From the NCBI RefSeq assembly GCF_014641615.1, contig NZ_BMIB01000004.1:62001-126000 (forward strand): a stretch of 64,000 nucleotides of DNA. The letters run 5' to 3'. The position numbers and the translations under genes are program-made. A model generated the notes under the pieces. That model searched no databases. It saw nothing but the letters and a program-made list of their open reading frames with translations, and was not told the DNA's origin. The DNA is from Filimonas zeae (GTDB lineage Bacteria; Bacteroidota; Bacteroidia; Chitinophagales; Chitinophagaceae). Of this stretch, positions 35,983 through 44,991 are shown in pieces. Position 1 is the stretch's first letter; each line of letters opens with the position of its first letter.

Positions 35983-36972
35983 TCAGGAGCCTTTTTCCGC
36001 AGCCGCTGCTATATCCCGTATATGCTGCAGATTCATACATTTAAAATGCCCCCTGGGGCATTTTTTGTATCCTATTTTACTACAGGGGCGGCAGGAAAGG
36101 CCTTCTACTTCAAATAAGGTGGAGGATACTTTAGCATCGCCGTAATAAGGCGTCATACCAAAGTCGGGCACGGTGTTACCCCAGATAGAAATAACCGGCT
36201 TTTTAAAGGCTGCTGCTATGTGCATAAGCCCGGTATCGTGGGTTACTACTATTCGGGCATTTCTTACCAGGCAGGCGCTTTCATTCAGTTTAAACTTACC
36301 ACAGGCGTTGTAAATTTTCACACGATCAACAGATGCAATTTCTTCGCCCTCTTCCCTGTCTTCCGGGCCACCCAATAACACAATGGGGCGGTTTGTTAAC
36401 CGGCACAGTTCCTTTAGCTTTTCTACAGGTAGTTTTTTGGTATTCAGGGCAGCGCCAATTACCACACCTACATAACCAGCCTGGTGGCTCATAGGCAAAT
36501 CACCGGCATCTACTTCATCCTGTTTGGGTATAAAGTAATCCAGGCCACGGCCATCATTCTTTACACCCAGATGCGCTACAGTGGCCAGATATCTGTCTAC
36601 TATATGTTCTTTGGGTAACCTGTTTATTTTAAGGAAGGAAGTAAACAGCCACTTTTCAATATTCAGTTTGGGAAAAGAAACGTTTTTTACTTTACGTAAG
36701 GCACGCTTTACGCGCAGGGTACGCAGGTTTTTATGCAGGTCTACCACCAGATCAAACTGTTCTGCCTGTAGTTCTGCAATCATCGCTTCCCAATCATCAC
36801 CCAGCACATGCACCTTATCTACATAGGGATTGGTTTCCACCAGCCCCCTGAACGATTTTTTAGTAAGATAATGTACCGTAACGTCCGGCAACTGCTGCTT
36901 CAGGCAACGCATTACCGGTGTAGTTAAAACAATGTCTCCTATGGAGGAAAAGCGGATAACCAGTACTTTCAT
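35983..36972 (-). CDS. glycosyltransferase family 9 (heptosyltransferase-like)
   Basis: 329 residues. N-terminal FSSIGDIVLTTPVMRCLKQQLP and the donor-binding VTHDTGLMHIAAAFKKPVISIWG are the family 9 signatures; members transfer heptose (or similar) to LPS. The Cys-rich ending (LSCRPCSKIGYKKCPRGHFKCM) resembles the iron-sulphur-like four-Cys group seen in many Bacteroidota GT9 proteins. The start directly abuts the MFS stop codon. Confidence 0.88.
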   Translation of the reverse strand: MKVLVIRFSSIGDIVLTTPVMRCLKQQLPDVTVHYLTKKSFRGLVETNPYVDKVHVLGDDWEAMIAELQAEQFDLVVDLHKNLRTLRVKRALRKVKNVSFPKLNIEKWLFTSFLKINRLPKEHIVDRYLATVAHLGVKNDGRGLDYFIPKQDEVDAGDLPMSHQAGYVGVVIGAALNTKKLPVEKLKELCRLTNRPIVLLGGPEDREEGEEIASVDRVKIYNACGKFKLNESACLVRNARIVVTHDTGLMHIAAAFKKPVISIWGNTVPDFGMTPYYGDAKVSSTLFEVEGLSCRPCSKIGYKKCPRGHFKCMNLQHIRDIAAAAEKGS

Positions 36973-38217
36973 CTATTCTTCTATATAATTCAGATCTTTA
37001 CCAAAAGTTTCTTCCAAACGGGTGAGCGCCCATATAGCTACTGCAAAAACCACAATGCCCACCGTTATATTGGCCCACATAGAGCTATAATGCAGCCGGT
37101 ACTTTAAAAATTCGTAGGCCAGGTTAATCACCACCACCGTACCCCGCACAAAGTTAGGTGCTGTATTGGTAACGGTGCTGCGTATATTGGTGCCAAAGCT
37201 TTCTGCGGCCACGCTCATAAACACTGCCCAATAGCCTACAGCAAAGCCCAGTATTAAAATAAGTCCGTAAAACCATATATGTCCACGTGGTGCCAGCAGG
37301 TAAAAGGCTACAATGCCTGCTATGGAAGTAACCATAAAAATCCAGATAGCTTTTTTACGGCTACGCAGGTATTGCGATAATAAGCCACAGGCAAAATCGC
37401 CAAAGGTAAGGCCCAGGTAAGTAAGCATAATAGCATTTACCGGCACCGTTTTTCTTTCCGCTTCCGAAAACTGTAACCCCATAGAATCTGCCAGTTCGGG
37501 CGAATACTTGGCGTACAACTGCACCACATACCAGAGGGGAACGGCTACAAATACCACTCCCAGATATTTCATTAAGCGCTGCTTATTGGTAAATATGAGC
37601 CGGAAACCACCCTTTTGCGCGTGGCTGTTTTTCATGTGCTCAAACATGCCCGACTCCATAATGCCTACACGCATTAACAGCAACACTACACCCATACCGC
37701 CACCTATAAAATAGCAGATGCGCCAGTCGCCTACCCATTTTACCACAAAGCCGCCTACAACCGCCCCCAGTATACCGGTGCCTGCTACAAAGGCAGTACC
37801 TAAGCCGCGCTTTTCTTTATCCAGCAGTTCGTTTACCAGTGTTACGCCCGCCCCCAATTCACCCGCCAGGCCAAAGCCCGCGGCAAAACGCAGCAGTGCG
37901 TACACACTTACATCGGTAACAAAACCATTGGCAATATTGGCAAGCGAGTAGGTAAGTATAGAGCCAAAGAGTACTGATAAGCGACCTTTTTTATCCCCCA
38001 GTATGCCCCAGAAAATACCACCAACCAGCATACCTATCATCTGCCAGTTATCCAGCATCAGCCCCATGCGTTCAATATCTTCTTTGGCAGTAATGCCAAT
38101 ATCTTTTAAACTGGAGGTTCGTATCATGCCAAACAGTAGCAGATCAAAAATATCTACAAAGTAGCCCAGCGCAGCTACCCATACCACCAGGCTGGAAAGG
38201 GTGTATTTTTTCGACAT
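36973..38217 (-). CDS. MFS transporter
   Basis: 414 residues with about 12 predicted membrane helices. The loop 2-3 motif (GDKKGRLSVLFGSIL) and FAAGFGLAGELGAGVTLVNELLDKEKRG are of the major facilitator type, nearest to metabolite:proton symporters. The substrate cannot be assigned. It ends exactly where the GT9 gene starts, so the two are probably cotranscribed. Confidence 0.85.
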   Translation of the reverse strand: MSKKYTLSSLVVWVAALGYFVDIFDLLLFGMIRTSSLKDIGITAKEDIERMGLMLDNWQMIGMLVGGIFWGILGDKKGRLSVLFGSILTYSLANIANGFVTDVSVYALLRFAAGFGLAGELGAGVTLVNELLDKEKRGLGTAFVAGTGILGAVVGGFVVKWVGDWRICYFIGGGMGVVLLLMRVGIMESGMFEHMKNSHAQKGGFRLIFTNKQRLMKYLGVVFVAVPLWYVVQLYAKYSPELADSMGLQFSEAERKTVPVNAIMLTYLGLTFGDFACGLLSQYLRSRKKAIWIFMVTSIAGIVAFYLLAPRGHIWFYGLILILGFAVGYWAVFMSVAAESFGTNIRSTVTNTAPNFVRGTVVVINLAYEFLKYRLHYSSMWANITVGIVVFAVAIWALTRLEETFGKDLNYIEE

Positions 38218-38253
38218 CTGAAGGTGAAATTAAACAAGCAACCGTTATATGTT

Positions 38254-38925
38254 TTAGTTCTGTTCCTGTCCGGTAGCAGAAGTACCAACAGGCGACTTTT
38301 TACCAAATACAATTTTAAATAACACCGGCAGGGTGGTAACCAGTACAATTACCAGCGTAATGCCTTCGATATGATCTTTTAAGCTGAAGCCGAATTTATC
38401 AGCTACCCAGCCCTGCAGAAAATGCCCGCCCAGCATCATAGAAGTTACCCAGCATACACTGCCTAAAACATTATACAGGAAGAAAGTGCTTTTGTCCATT
38501 TTTACCACACCGCCAATAATGGGGGCAAACGTGCGTATGATGGGCAGAAACTTGGCCAGGAAAATAGTACCCTTACCATACCTTTCATAAAAATCCTTAG
38601 CCTTATACATGTGTTTTTTCTTGAACAGAAAGGTGTCTTTTCTTTCAAACAGCATAGGGCCGGTTTTGTAGCCAAACCAGTAGCCTACCATATTACCTAT
38701 TACAGAGGCAATAATTACCATAAGAATAATAAACACATAGTGCAGGCCAAAAAACTCAGTAGCCAGCTCTTCCATGTACAAACCTGCCGCAAATAATAAG
38801 CTGTCGCCCGGCAAAAAAAAGCCGAGCAATAATCCTGTTTCCGCAAAAATAACCAGCAGCATTACATACAATCCACCGTTATGAATTATCCACTCAATAA
38901 ACTGCTGAATCATTCCTTTTTCCAT
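38254..38925 (-). CDS. DedA-family membrane protein
   Basis: 223 residues with several membrane helices and the DedA/VTT signature (ETGLLLGFFLPGDSLLFAAGL near the start; GKGTIFLAKFLPIIRTFAPIIGGVVKM in the middle). DedA proteins flip undecaprenyl phosphate or phospholipids across the inner membrane. It lies 36 bp from the MFS gene and 16 bp from the symporter, so this may be one operon. Confidence 0.9.
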   Translation of the reverse strand: MEKGMIQQFIEWIIHNGGLYVMLLVIFAETGLLLGFFLPGDSLLFAAGLYMEELATEFFGLHYVFIILMVIIASVIGNMVGYWFGYKTGPMLFERKDTFLFKKKHMYKAKDFYERYGKGTIFLAKFLPIIRTFAPIIGGVVKMDKSTFFLYNVLGSVCWVTSMMLGGHFLQGWVADKFGFSLKDHIEGITLVIVLVTTLPVLFKIVFGKKSPVGTSATGQEQN

Positions 38926-38941
38926 ACAATTTTTGTTTTTT

Positions 38942-40195
38942 TTAAAGGCTATTTGGTTCCGGGGCCAGTTCTCCCTCCCACTTGCTTACTACCGTGGTTG
39001 CCAGGGTATTACCCAGTACGTTGGTAGCAGTGCGGAACATATCACAGAAATGGTCAATCGGCAAAATCAGCGCTATACCTTCAGGCGGTATATTAAACAT
39101 GGTGCAGGTAGCGGTTACCACTACCAGTGAGGCCCGCGGTACACCGGCAATACCTTTGCTGGTAAGCATTAACACCAGCAGCATTGTAAGCTGCGTACCC
39201 AAATCCAACGGAATATGGTACGCCTGGGCAATGGCAATACTCGCAAACGTCATATACATCATACTGCCATCCAGGTTAAACGAGTAGCCCAACGGCAGAA
39301 TAAACGATACTATTTTATTTTTACAGCCAAAGCGTTCCAGCTCTTCTGTAAGGCGGGGGAACACTGCTTCGCTGCTGGTAGTGCTGAAGGCGATAAGCAA
39401 AGGATTACCTATATGCTTAAACAGGCTTATCATCCGCTTGCTACCCAGTATCAGAAAACCTACCCCCACCAGTACTATCCATAAAGCAGCTATACCAATC
39501 AGAAAAGCCAGCATATAGCCACCGTAAAACTTAAACACTTCAAACCCTCTCTCAGCCACCACTGCTGCCAATGCACCAAACACCCCTATGGGCGCAAAGT
39601 ACATTACATAGCCTACCATTTTTAATATAATGTGCGCCGCCACATCCATAGCATGTACCACGGGTTTGGCAAACTCACCCATAGCTGCTGCTGCCAGCCC
39701 AAAGAAAATGGCGAATACAACTATATGTAATATTTCATTGGCAGCCATTGCCTCAAACACGCTTTTGGGGAACACATGCTTTACAAAATCTTCCAGTGAA
39801 AATTTCTTAGCCGTACCTACCAGATCACTGGCAGCACTGGTATCAGCAACAGACAATTCAATTAAACTGCCCGGCTGGGTAATGTTTACCAGCAGCAGGC
39901 CTAATAGCAGTGAAACCAGCGAGGCAGAAATAAACCATAACATGGCTTTGCCACCTACCCTGCCTACTGTTTTTAAATCGCCCAGTTTGGCAATACCTAC
40001 CACCAGCGTGGTAAATACCAGCGGTGCAATTACCATTTGCACCAGCCTTAAAAATATAGTAGTTAATAACTTAATATCTTTTGAGAACGCCGCAATTCCC
40101 GCTGGGGAAACATTTGTGTGTATAATATAACCTACACCCATACCCAGCGCCATAGCTATGATAATGAATGCGGTAAGTCTGTTTTTTTTCGTCAT
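38942..40195 (-). CDS. dicarboxylate/amino acid:cation symporter
   Basis: 417 residues of the DAACS (glutamate/aspartate/dicarboxylate) family. The re-entrant loop signatures are visible: AFSTTSSEAVFPRLTEELERFG, FILPLGYSFNLDGSMMYMT, and a later SKGIAGVPRASLVVVTATCTMFNIPPEGIALILPIDHFCDMFRTATNVLGN. It imports C4-dicarboxylates or acidic amino acids with protons or sodium. Exact substrate not assigned. Confidence 0.92.
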   Translation of the reverse strand: MTKKNRLTAFIIIAMALGMGVGYIIHTNVSPAGIAAFSKDIKLLTTIFLRLVQMVIAPLVFTTLVVGIAKLGDLKTVGRVGGKAMLWFISASLVSLLLGLLLVNITQPGSLIELSVADTSAASDLVGTAKKFSLEDFVKHVFPKSVFEAMAANEILHIVVFAIFFGLAAAAMGEFAKPVVHAMDVAAHIILKMVGYVMYFAPIGVFGALAAVVAERGFEVFKFYGGYMLAFLIGIAALWIVLVGVGFLILGSKRMISLFKHIGNPLLIAFSTTSSEAVFPRLTEELERFGCKNKIVSFILPLGYSFNLDGSMMYMTFASIAIAQAYHIPLDLGTQLTMLLVLMLTSKGIAGVPRASLVVVTATCTMFNIPPEGIALILPIDHFCDMFRTATNVLGNTLATTVVSKWEGELAPEPNSL

Positions 40196-40359
40196 GCAGG
40201 CCCTTTATAGTTGCGCAATATAGCATTAAATGGCAAAAAGCCTTACGCAGCGGCCGTTGGAACGGGGGAAAAATACCCACATCCTGTAGAAAGTTTTGGA
40301 GGGAAAAATGATAATGCCTTATTTTTCCAAATCGTTCAGCTAAAAATCTACACACTGTT

Positions 40360-41856
40360 ATGAGTTTATTTGCTAAGAAATCGCTCCAGGTGCTATTGGG
40401 GCAGGCAGCGGAATCGGAAAAGGGACTGAAACGTACCCTTAGTGCCGGCTCCCTGGTTGCACTGGGTATCGGGGCTATTATTGGTGCTGGTTTGTTTGTA
40501 AGAACCGCCGCCGCGGCCGCACAAAATGCAGGGCCTTCTGTTACGTTAGGATTTGTGGTTGCCGCCATTGGATGTGCGCTGGCAGGTTTGTGTTATGCAG
40601 AATTATCATCTTCTATACCTATTGCGGGTAGTGCTTATACGTATAGCTACGCCACTATGGGCGAGTTGATTGCCTGGATTATTGGCTGGGATCTGATACT
40701 GGAATACGCGGTAGGTGCTGCCACGGTAGGCATTGCCTGGAGCGAATACCTGAATAACTTACTGGTAAATGTGCTGCACTGGAAGGCCATACCGTACGAA
40801 TGGTGCCACTCGCCCTTTGAACATAACATAGATGGTGTGCATGGTTTAATTAACCTGCCCGCCCTGTTTATTGTATCTGCCTTAACGCTGCTGCTGATAA
40901 AAGGCACGCAGGAATCTGCACTGGTAAACGGCATTATTGTAGTAACCAAGGTTGCCATTGTAGTACTCATAATTATTATTGGCTGGCAGTTTATTAACCC
41001 TGCCAATCACACACCTTATATTCCACCAACAGGCACCTATACCGATCACCAGGGCATTTCTCACAACTTTGGTGGCATAATGGGTATACTGGGGGCCGCA
41101 GGGGTCGTCTTTTTTGCCTTTATCGGGTTTGATGCGGTTAGTACCGCTGCCCAGGAAGCTAAAAACCCCAAGCGCGATATGCCAATAGGCATATTAGGCT
41201 CTCTGGCTGTTTGTACCATATTGTATATTCTTTTTGCACACGTACTTACCGGCGTAGCTTCTACCGATGATTTCAGAACTACCGGTAAAGAAGCTTCTGT
41301 AGCTTACGCTATCAACACTTATATGCAGGGCTATGGCTGGTTAGGCCAACTCGTAACCATTGCTATTCTGGCAGGTTTTTCTTCTGTAATTCTGGTAATG
41401 TTACTGGGTCAGTCGCGCGTGTTTTACTCTATGAGTAAAGACGGCTTACTGCCTAAAACCTTCAGCGCCATTCACCCCAAATACAAAACACCACACAAAG
41501 CCAGCCTTTTTGTACTGATACTGGTAGGACTTTTTGCTGCGTTTGTACCGGGTGATGTAGTGGGTGATATGAGTAGTATTGGTACCCTGTTCGCCTTTAT
41601 GCTGGTATGTGCCGCGGTAATTGTATTACGCAAAACCAATCCGGAACTGAAGCGTGAGTTTAAAACACCACTGGTACCACTGGTTCCTATTTTAGGTATT
41701 ATTGTGTGTGGCGCTATGATTTTTGGCCTGGGCTGGACCAACTGGCTGCGTTTGATTGGCTGGCTGGCGCTTGGTTTTATTGTATACTTCGGTTACAGTA
41801 AAAAGAACAGCATAGTACAAAAAACGCTGAGAGGAGAAAAAACTGACAATGATTAA
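40360..41856 (+). CDS. APC-family amino acid permease
   Basis: 498 residues with about 12 membrane helices. The substrate-binding helix 1 pattern is GIGAIIGAGLFVRTA, and FFAFIGFDAVSTAAQEAKNPKRDMP is the helix 6 region of the CAT-type (cationic amino acid) subgroup. Probably an inner-membrane amino acid:proton symporter. It is monocistronic and ends in a strong hairpin. Confidence 0.9.
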   Translation: MSLFAKKSLQVLLGQAAESEKGLKRTLSAGSLVALGIGAIIGAGLFVRTAAAAAQNAGPSVTLGFVVAAIGCALAGLCYAELSSSIPIAGSAYTYSYATMGELIAWIIGWDLILEYAVGAATVGIAWSEYLNNLLVNVLHWKAIPYEWCHSPFEHNIDGVHGLINLPALFIVSALTLLLIKGTQESALVNGIIVVTKVAIVVLIIIIGWQFINPANHTPYIPPTGTYTDHQGISHNFGGIMGILGAAGVVFFAFIGFDAVSTAAQEAKNPKRDMPIGILGSLAVCTILYILFAHVLTGVASTDDFRTTGKEASVAYAINTYMQGYGWLGQLVTIAILAGFSSVILVMLLGQSRVFYSMSKDGLLPKTFSAIHPKYKTPHKASLFVLILVGLFAAFVPGDVVGDMSSIGTLFAFMLVCAAVIVLRKTNPELKREFKTPLVPLVPILGIIVCGAMIFGLGWTNWLRLIGWLALGFIVYFGYSKKNSIVQKTLRGEKTDND

Positions 41857-41881
41857 AACCGTTGCATATTAGAATAGTTTG

Positions 41882-41914
41882 AAAGGGGCGGCCACAGGTC
41901 AGCCCCTTTTTGTT
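41882..41914 (+). terminator. terminator of the amino acid permease gene
   Basis: Stem AAAGGGGC (41882-41889) with GCCCCTTT (41902-41909), followed by TTTGTTT. Confidence 0.85.
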
Positions 41915-41939
41915 TAAAAAAGGTACACTTACGCATTCA

Positions 41940-41971
41940 TTTGCGGGCTTGCCGGTTAAATAGTAATTTTG
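41940..41971 (+). promoter_or_regulatory. promoter of yebC
   Basis: TTTG (41940-41943), 20 bp, TAATTTTG (41964-41971). Both boxes match and the spacer is one base long. Transcription would start near 41978, giving a leader of about 47 bases to the ATG at 42025. Confidence 0.6.
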
Positions 41972-42024
41972 CGCACACTCAACACACTGTTGGGCATTAT
42001 AAGTCAAATAATTTACAAGAGTAT

Positions 42025-42747
42025 ATGGGTCGCATATTTGAAGTTCGTAAAGCCACCATGTTTGCCCGTTGGGACCGTATGGCCAAACAATTTACCCGCA
42101 TAGGGAAGGAAATTGCCATTGCCGTAAAATCCGGCGGCCCTGATCCTACCACTAACCCTGCCTTACGCCGCTGTTTTCAAAACGCCAAAAGCGTAAACAT
42201 GCCTAAAGACCGTGTAGAAGCGGCTATAAAAAGGGCGCAGGGTAAGGAAATGGAAAACTATGAGGAAATTCTGTATGAAGGATATGCTCCTCACGGTGTA
42301 GCACTGCTGGTAGAAACCGCTACCGACAACCACGTAAGAACCGTAGCCAACGTAAAAGCCATTTTTAACAAAGGCGGCGGCAGTTTAGGTAACAGCGGCA
42401 GTGTAAGCTTTCAGTTTAAAAAAATGGGCGTATTTAAGCTGAACCCCGCTGGTGTTAGCGCTGACGACCTGGAACTGGAACTGATTGATTTTGGTCTGGA
42501 AGAACTGGGTGAAGGCACCGGTGAAAACGGAGAAAACATTCTGGTATTACGCAGCGCTTATACCGACTTTGGTAACCTGCAAAAAGCACTGGAAGACAAA
42601 GGTATTGCCACTATCAGCGCGGAACTGGAATGGATACCTTCCACTACTGTTCCTGTTACCGATGCACAGGCTGAAGACATCAGTAAACTGATTGAGCGCC
42701 TGGAGCAGGATGATGATGTGAGCAAAGTGTTCCATAACATGGGATAA
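42025..42747 (+). CDS. YebC/PmpR-family protein
   Basis: 240 residues from the ATG at 42025 (MGRIFEVRKATMFARWD); a frame starting at 41941 adds a non-conserved leader and overlaps the promoter. The three YebC domains are visible: AKQFTRIGKEIAIAVKSGGPDPTTNPALR, then ENYEEILYEGYAPHGVALLVETATDN, then AELEWIPSTTVPV. YebC proteins act as DNA-binding regulators or, from newer work, as ribosome-associated factors helping at proline stretches, which overlaps with EF-P. Confidence 0.93.
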   Translation: MGRIFEVRKATMFARWDRMAKQFTRIGKEIAIAVKSGGPDPTTNPALRRCFQNAKSVNMPKDRVEAAIKRAQGKEMENYEEILYEGYAPHGVALLVETATDNHVRTVANVKAIFNKGGGSLGNSGSVSFQFKKMGVFKLNPAGVSADDLELELIDFGLEELGEGTGENGENILVLRSAYTDFGNLQKALEDKGIATISAELEWIPSTTVPVTDAQAEDISKLIERLEQDDDVSKVFHNMG

Positions 42748-42765
42748 TAATAGTAAAACTGAATA

Positions 42766-42805
42766 GCAAACAGGCGTCTCATTTCTTTTTGAGACGCCTG
42801 TTTGC
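42766..42805 (+). terminator. terminator of yebC
   Basis: 16-bp perfect stem GCAAACAGGCGTCTCA (42766-42781) with TGAGACGCCTGTTTGC (42790-42805). The T run after it is weak (ATTCATACAGTTT). Confidence 0.7.
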
Positions 42806-42811
42806 ATTCAT

Positions 42812-43111
42812 ACAGTTTCTACAGATCTGATTATAACTATCTGGTGGGACATTCAATCTGCTGCACAAATGCAAGCAGTTGCCGGAGACGGCAAAACAAG
42901 TGTCGCGGGCAGGAAAATAGCTGTAGAAAGAGCGCATACAGTTGTTGGCAACAGATAAACAGCTGTTTTACGAGGGAACAAGTTGTATTGCATCCGCAGA
43001 ACAGGTGTTTACCAGATTCATAAAATGTATTGGCCCCGCAATAAGTTTTATGCTGGTCACAACAGTTATTTATACTCTTCCACCAAACTTATAGAAAAGC
43101 AAAACAGCTTT
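42812..43111. repeat. 21-bp-pitch array of degenerate ACAGYTGT palindromes (gene-free region 42806-43171)
   Basis: No gene is supported in the 366 bp between yebC and the OmpA-type gene. Fifteen octamers related to ACAGYTGT can be aligned with centres after 42815, 42836, 42857, 42878, 42899, 42920, 42941, 42962, 42982, 43004, 43024, 43045, 43065, 43087 and 43107. Spacings are 21 seven times and then 20-22, averaging 20.9. The best copies are ACAGTTGT (42938), ACAGCTGT (42959), ATAGCTGT (42917), ACAAGTGT (42896), ACAGGTGT (43001), ACAGTTAT (43062) and ACAGCTTT (43104); units 2, 3, 11, 12 and 14 are weak. Spacer bases are not well conserved, though several end GCAAA, GGAAA or GCAT. Confidence 0.65.
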
Positions 43112-43116
43112 TTTAC

Positions 43117-43156
43117 AAACAACAACGGGACCTGCAAGAAGTCCCGTTATTGTTTG
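43117..43156 (-). terminator. terminator of the adhesin operon
   Basis: AACGGGAC (43124-43131) pairs with GTCCCGTT (43141-43148), and CAAACAA (43117-43123) pairs with TTGTTTG (43150-43156) with one mismatch. On the minus strand it is followed by GTAAAAAAGC, so the T-rich part is within the stem. Confidence 0.65.
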
Positions 43157-43171
43157 TATGTCACCGATCGG

Positions 43172-44947
43172 CTATCGTTTCAGTATTTTAAATTCTGTTC
43201 TTCTGTTCAGCTGTCTGCCTTCCGGATTATCGCTGCCATCGGGGTTGGTGTTAGGCGCTACCGGCTTGCTGGCACCATAGCCTTTGGCTATGATTCTGTC
43301 AGCACTGATGCCCTTGCCAATAATATAGTTAACGCAACTTTGTGCACGTGCCAGTGATAAGCGCTGGTTATACGCCTCACGGCCCTTACCGTCGGTATGG
43401 CCACCTATTTCAATTACCATATTAGTATTCGCCTGTAACATGGCTACCAGTCTGTTTAAAGAAGCTTCTGAACCATCCAGCAGTTCTGCTTTGTCATACG
43501 CATACAGCACATTCTCCAGTACACCAGAATCTGCAATTTCCGCTACCGGAGGTTGCGGTGTTACCACCGGTTCTTTTACCGGCTCCGGTGCTTTTACTAC
43601 CGGCGGTGGTGGCAGCTTTCTGGTTACAGCAAGCAACTCCAGGCAGCAGGCGGCAGACCGGTCAGAACTTACCAGGGCCTCTCCCATCCAATCGGAATCT
43701 ACTGCTTTGGCGGTAAAATAAATATCATCTTTAACAGAGTTTACAGGATAGCCCATGTTTTCAGGCGTTTCAAAGCTTCCCGGCGCACCTTTGCTGGTAA
43801 ATAAATCAAAGCCGCCCATGCCTACTCTGCCATTAGAGGCAAACACCAGTGTATGTGCCGCTTCATTATAATAGGGCGCATGTTCATCAGCAGCGGTATT
43901 AATTTGTTTACCGGCATTAACAGGTTGCCCTGGCTTACCATCTGCCCCTATGGGTGCATACCAGATATCAAAGCCACCTTCGCCACCAGGCTGGTTGCTG
44001 GAAAACAGCAGGTAACGACCATCCTTTGTAACAAAAGGTTGTTGCGCGCTGTAACCTTCTTTATTAACAGCGGCAGACAGCAGAACCGGCTGGCTCCAGG
44101 TTTCTCCCTGTTTGGTACTGGTATACAGTGCTGCATTTTTAACACCGGTTGCTTTCCAGCGGGTAATGTACAGTGTGTTACCATCGGGGGTAACAGCAGC
44201 AGCTCCCTGCTCTGTGCCTTTCAATTCCGGCACAGACGCAATACTGATAGCTTCTTCTTTCACCTTTGCCAGGTACAAACGATTGGTATGGTGGCCATCA
44301 TTGCTTTCCGGTCTGGTACTGGTAAACAAAAGTGTAGAGGCATCCAGCCATACAGGTGCATAATTAGCCCCATCACTGCTTAATACTCCTGAAGCCTGCT
44401 TAACGGTATAATACTGTGCTTCGGGCTTATTCAGTTCTTTTTTTATAAACTGCAGATTCAGCACTTCCCGCTCAGCTGCTTTTTTGTTTTCGTCCTGGGT
44501 GGAATAAGCACTTAAAAAAGCAGTAAAAGCTGCTTCCGCTTCATCATACTTACCCAATGCCCTTAACTGCTGTGCCAGATGAAACGTGGCCAGCGGGAAT
44601 TTTGCTTTATTATTATCCAGTAACTTTTTATACGCTTCCTCTGCCTTGCCAGGATAATTGAGCAAGCGGTAACTTTCTGCCAGCTGCCACTGTGCTTTTT
44701 CACGGCTGCTTACCGAGGCATCTTTTTTAGCAGCAGACAACTGAGGCTTATAAGGGTCGAAGCCTTTTTGCAATGCCTTATCGCCTTTGTCTTTATTCAG
44801 GTATTTCTCATAGTAATCAGCAGCAGAAGAATAATCTGCCTTTGCAAAATAGTTGTCGCCCGCTTTCAGGTAATCGTACACAAACTGTGCGTTACCCAGC
44901 GTAGCAGTGAGGCTGAACAAGCCTGCAATAATATATTTTTTATTCAT
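43172..44947 (-). CDS. TPR-PD40-OmpA outer membrane protein (PorE-like)
   Basis: About 591 residues from the ATG at 44947 (MNKKYIIAGLFSLTATLGNAQ signal peptide); the upstream frame start at 45007 is not needed. Order: tetratricopeptide repeats (about 25-170), a PD40/WD40-like propeller (about 190-430, with SSDGANYAPVWLDASTLLFTSTRPES and TPDGNTLYITR), a Pro-rich linker (about 445-475), and a C-terminal OmpA domain (YDKAELLDGSEASLNRLVAMLQ, then IEIGGHTDGKGREAYNQRLSLARAQSCVNYI). PorE, a T9SS periplasmic anchor, has the same plan plus a carboxypeptidase-regulatory-like domain that I do not see here. Last gene of the adhesin operon. Confidence 0.88.
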   Translation of the reverse strand: MNKKYIIAGLFSLTATLGNAQFVYDYLKAGDNYFAKADYSSAADYYEKYLNKDKGDKALQKGFDPYKPQLSAAKKDASVSSREKAQWQLAESYRLLNYPGKAEEAYKKLLDNNKAKFPLATFHLAQQLRALGKYDEAEAAFTAFLSAYSTQDENKKAAEREVLNLQFIKKELNKPEAQYYTVKQASGVLSSDGANYAPVWLDASTLLFTSTRPESNDGHHTNRLYLAKVKEEAISIASVPELKGTEQGAAAVTPDGNTLYITRWKATGVKNAALYTSTKQGETWSQPVLLSAAVNKEGYSAQQPFVTKDGRYLLFSSNQPGGEGGFDIWYAPIGADGKPGQPVNAGKQINTAADEHAPYYNEAAHTLVFASNGRVGMGGFDLFTSKGAPGSFETPENMGYPVNSVKDDIYFTAKAVDSDWMGEALVSSDRSAACCLELLAVTRKLPPPPVVKAPEPVKEPVVTPQPPVAEIADSGVLENVLYAYDKAELLDGSEASLNRLVAMLQANTNMVIEIGGHTDGKGREAYNQRLSLARAQSCVNYIIGKGISADRIIAKGYGASKPVAPNTNPDGSDNPEGRQLNRRTEFKILKR

Positions 44948-44991
44948 ACAGTTAGGTATGATGAAGGATGAAGGTTTAAAGAAAACAATAC

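Noticed and set aside
42812..43111. CRISPR array
   Set aside because: The conserved part is only eight bases, units are 21 bp and diverge, and no cas gene is in the window.
42802..43357. Small Cys-rich frames across the 21-bp array
   Set aside because: The plus-strand frame starts with TTG within the yebC terminator and stops at 43023; continuation needs a frameshift. Both strands give similar heptads because the motif is palindromic. Not called as a gene, but kept as an alternative in the finding.
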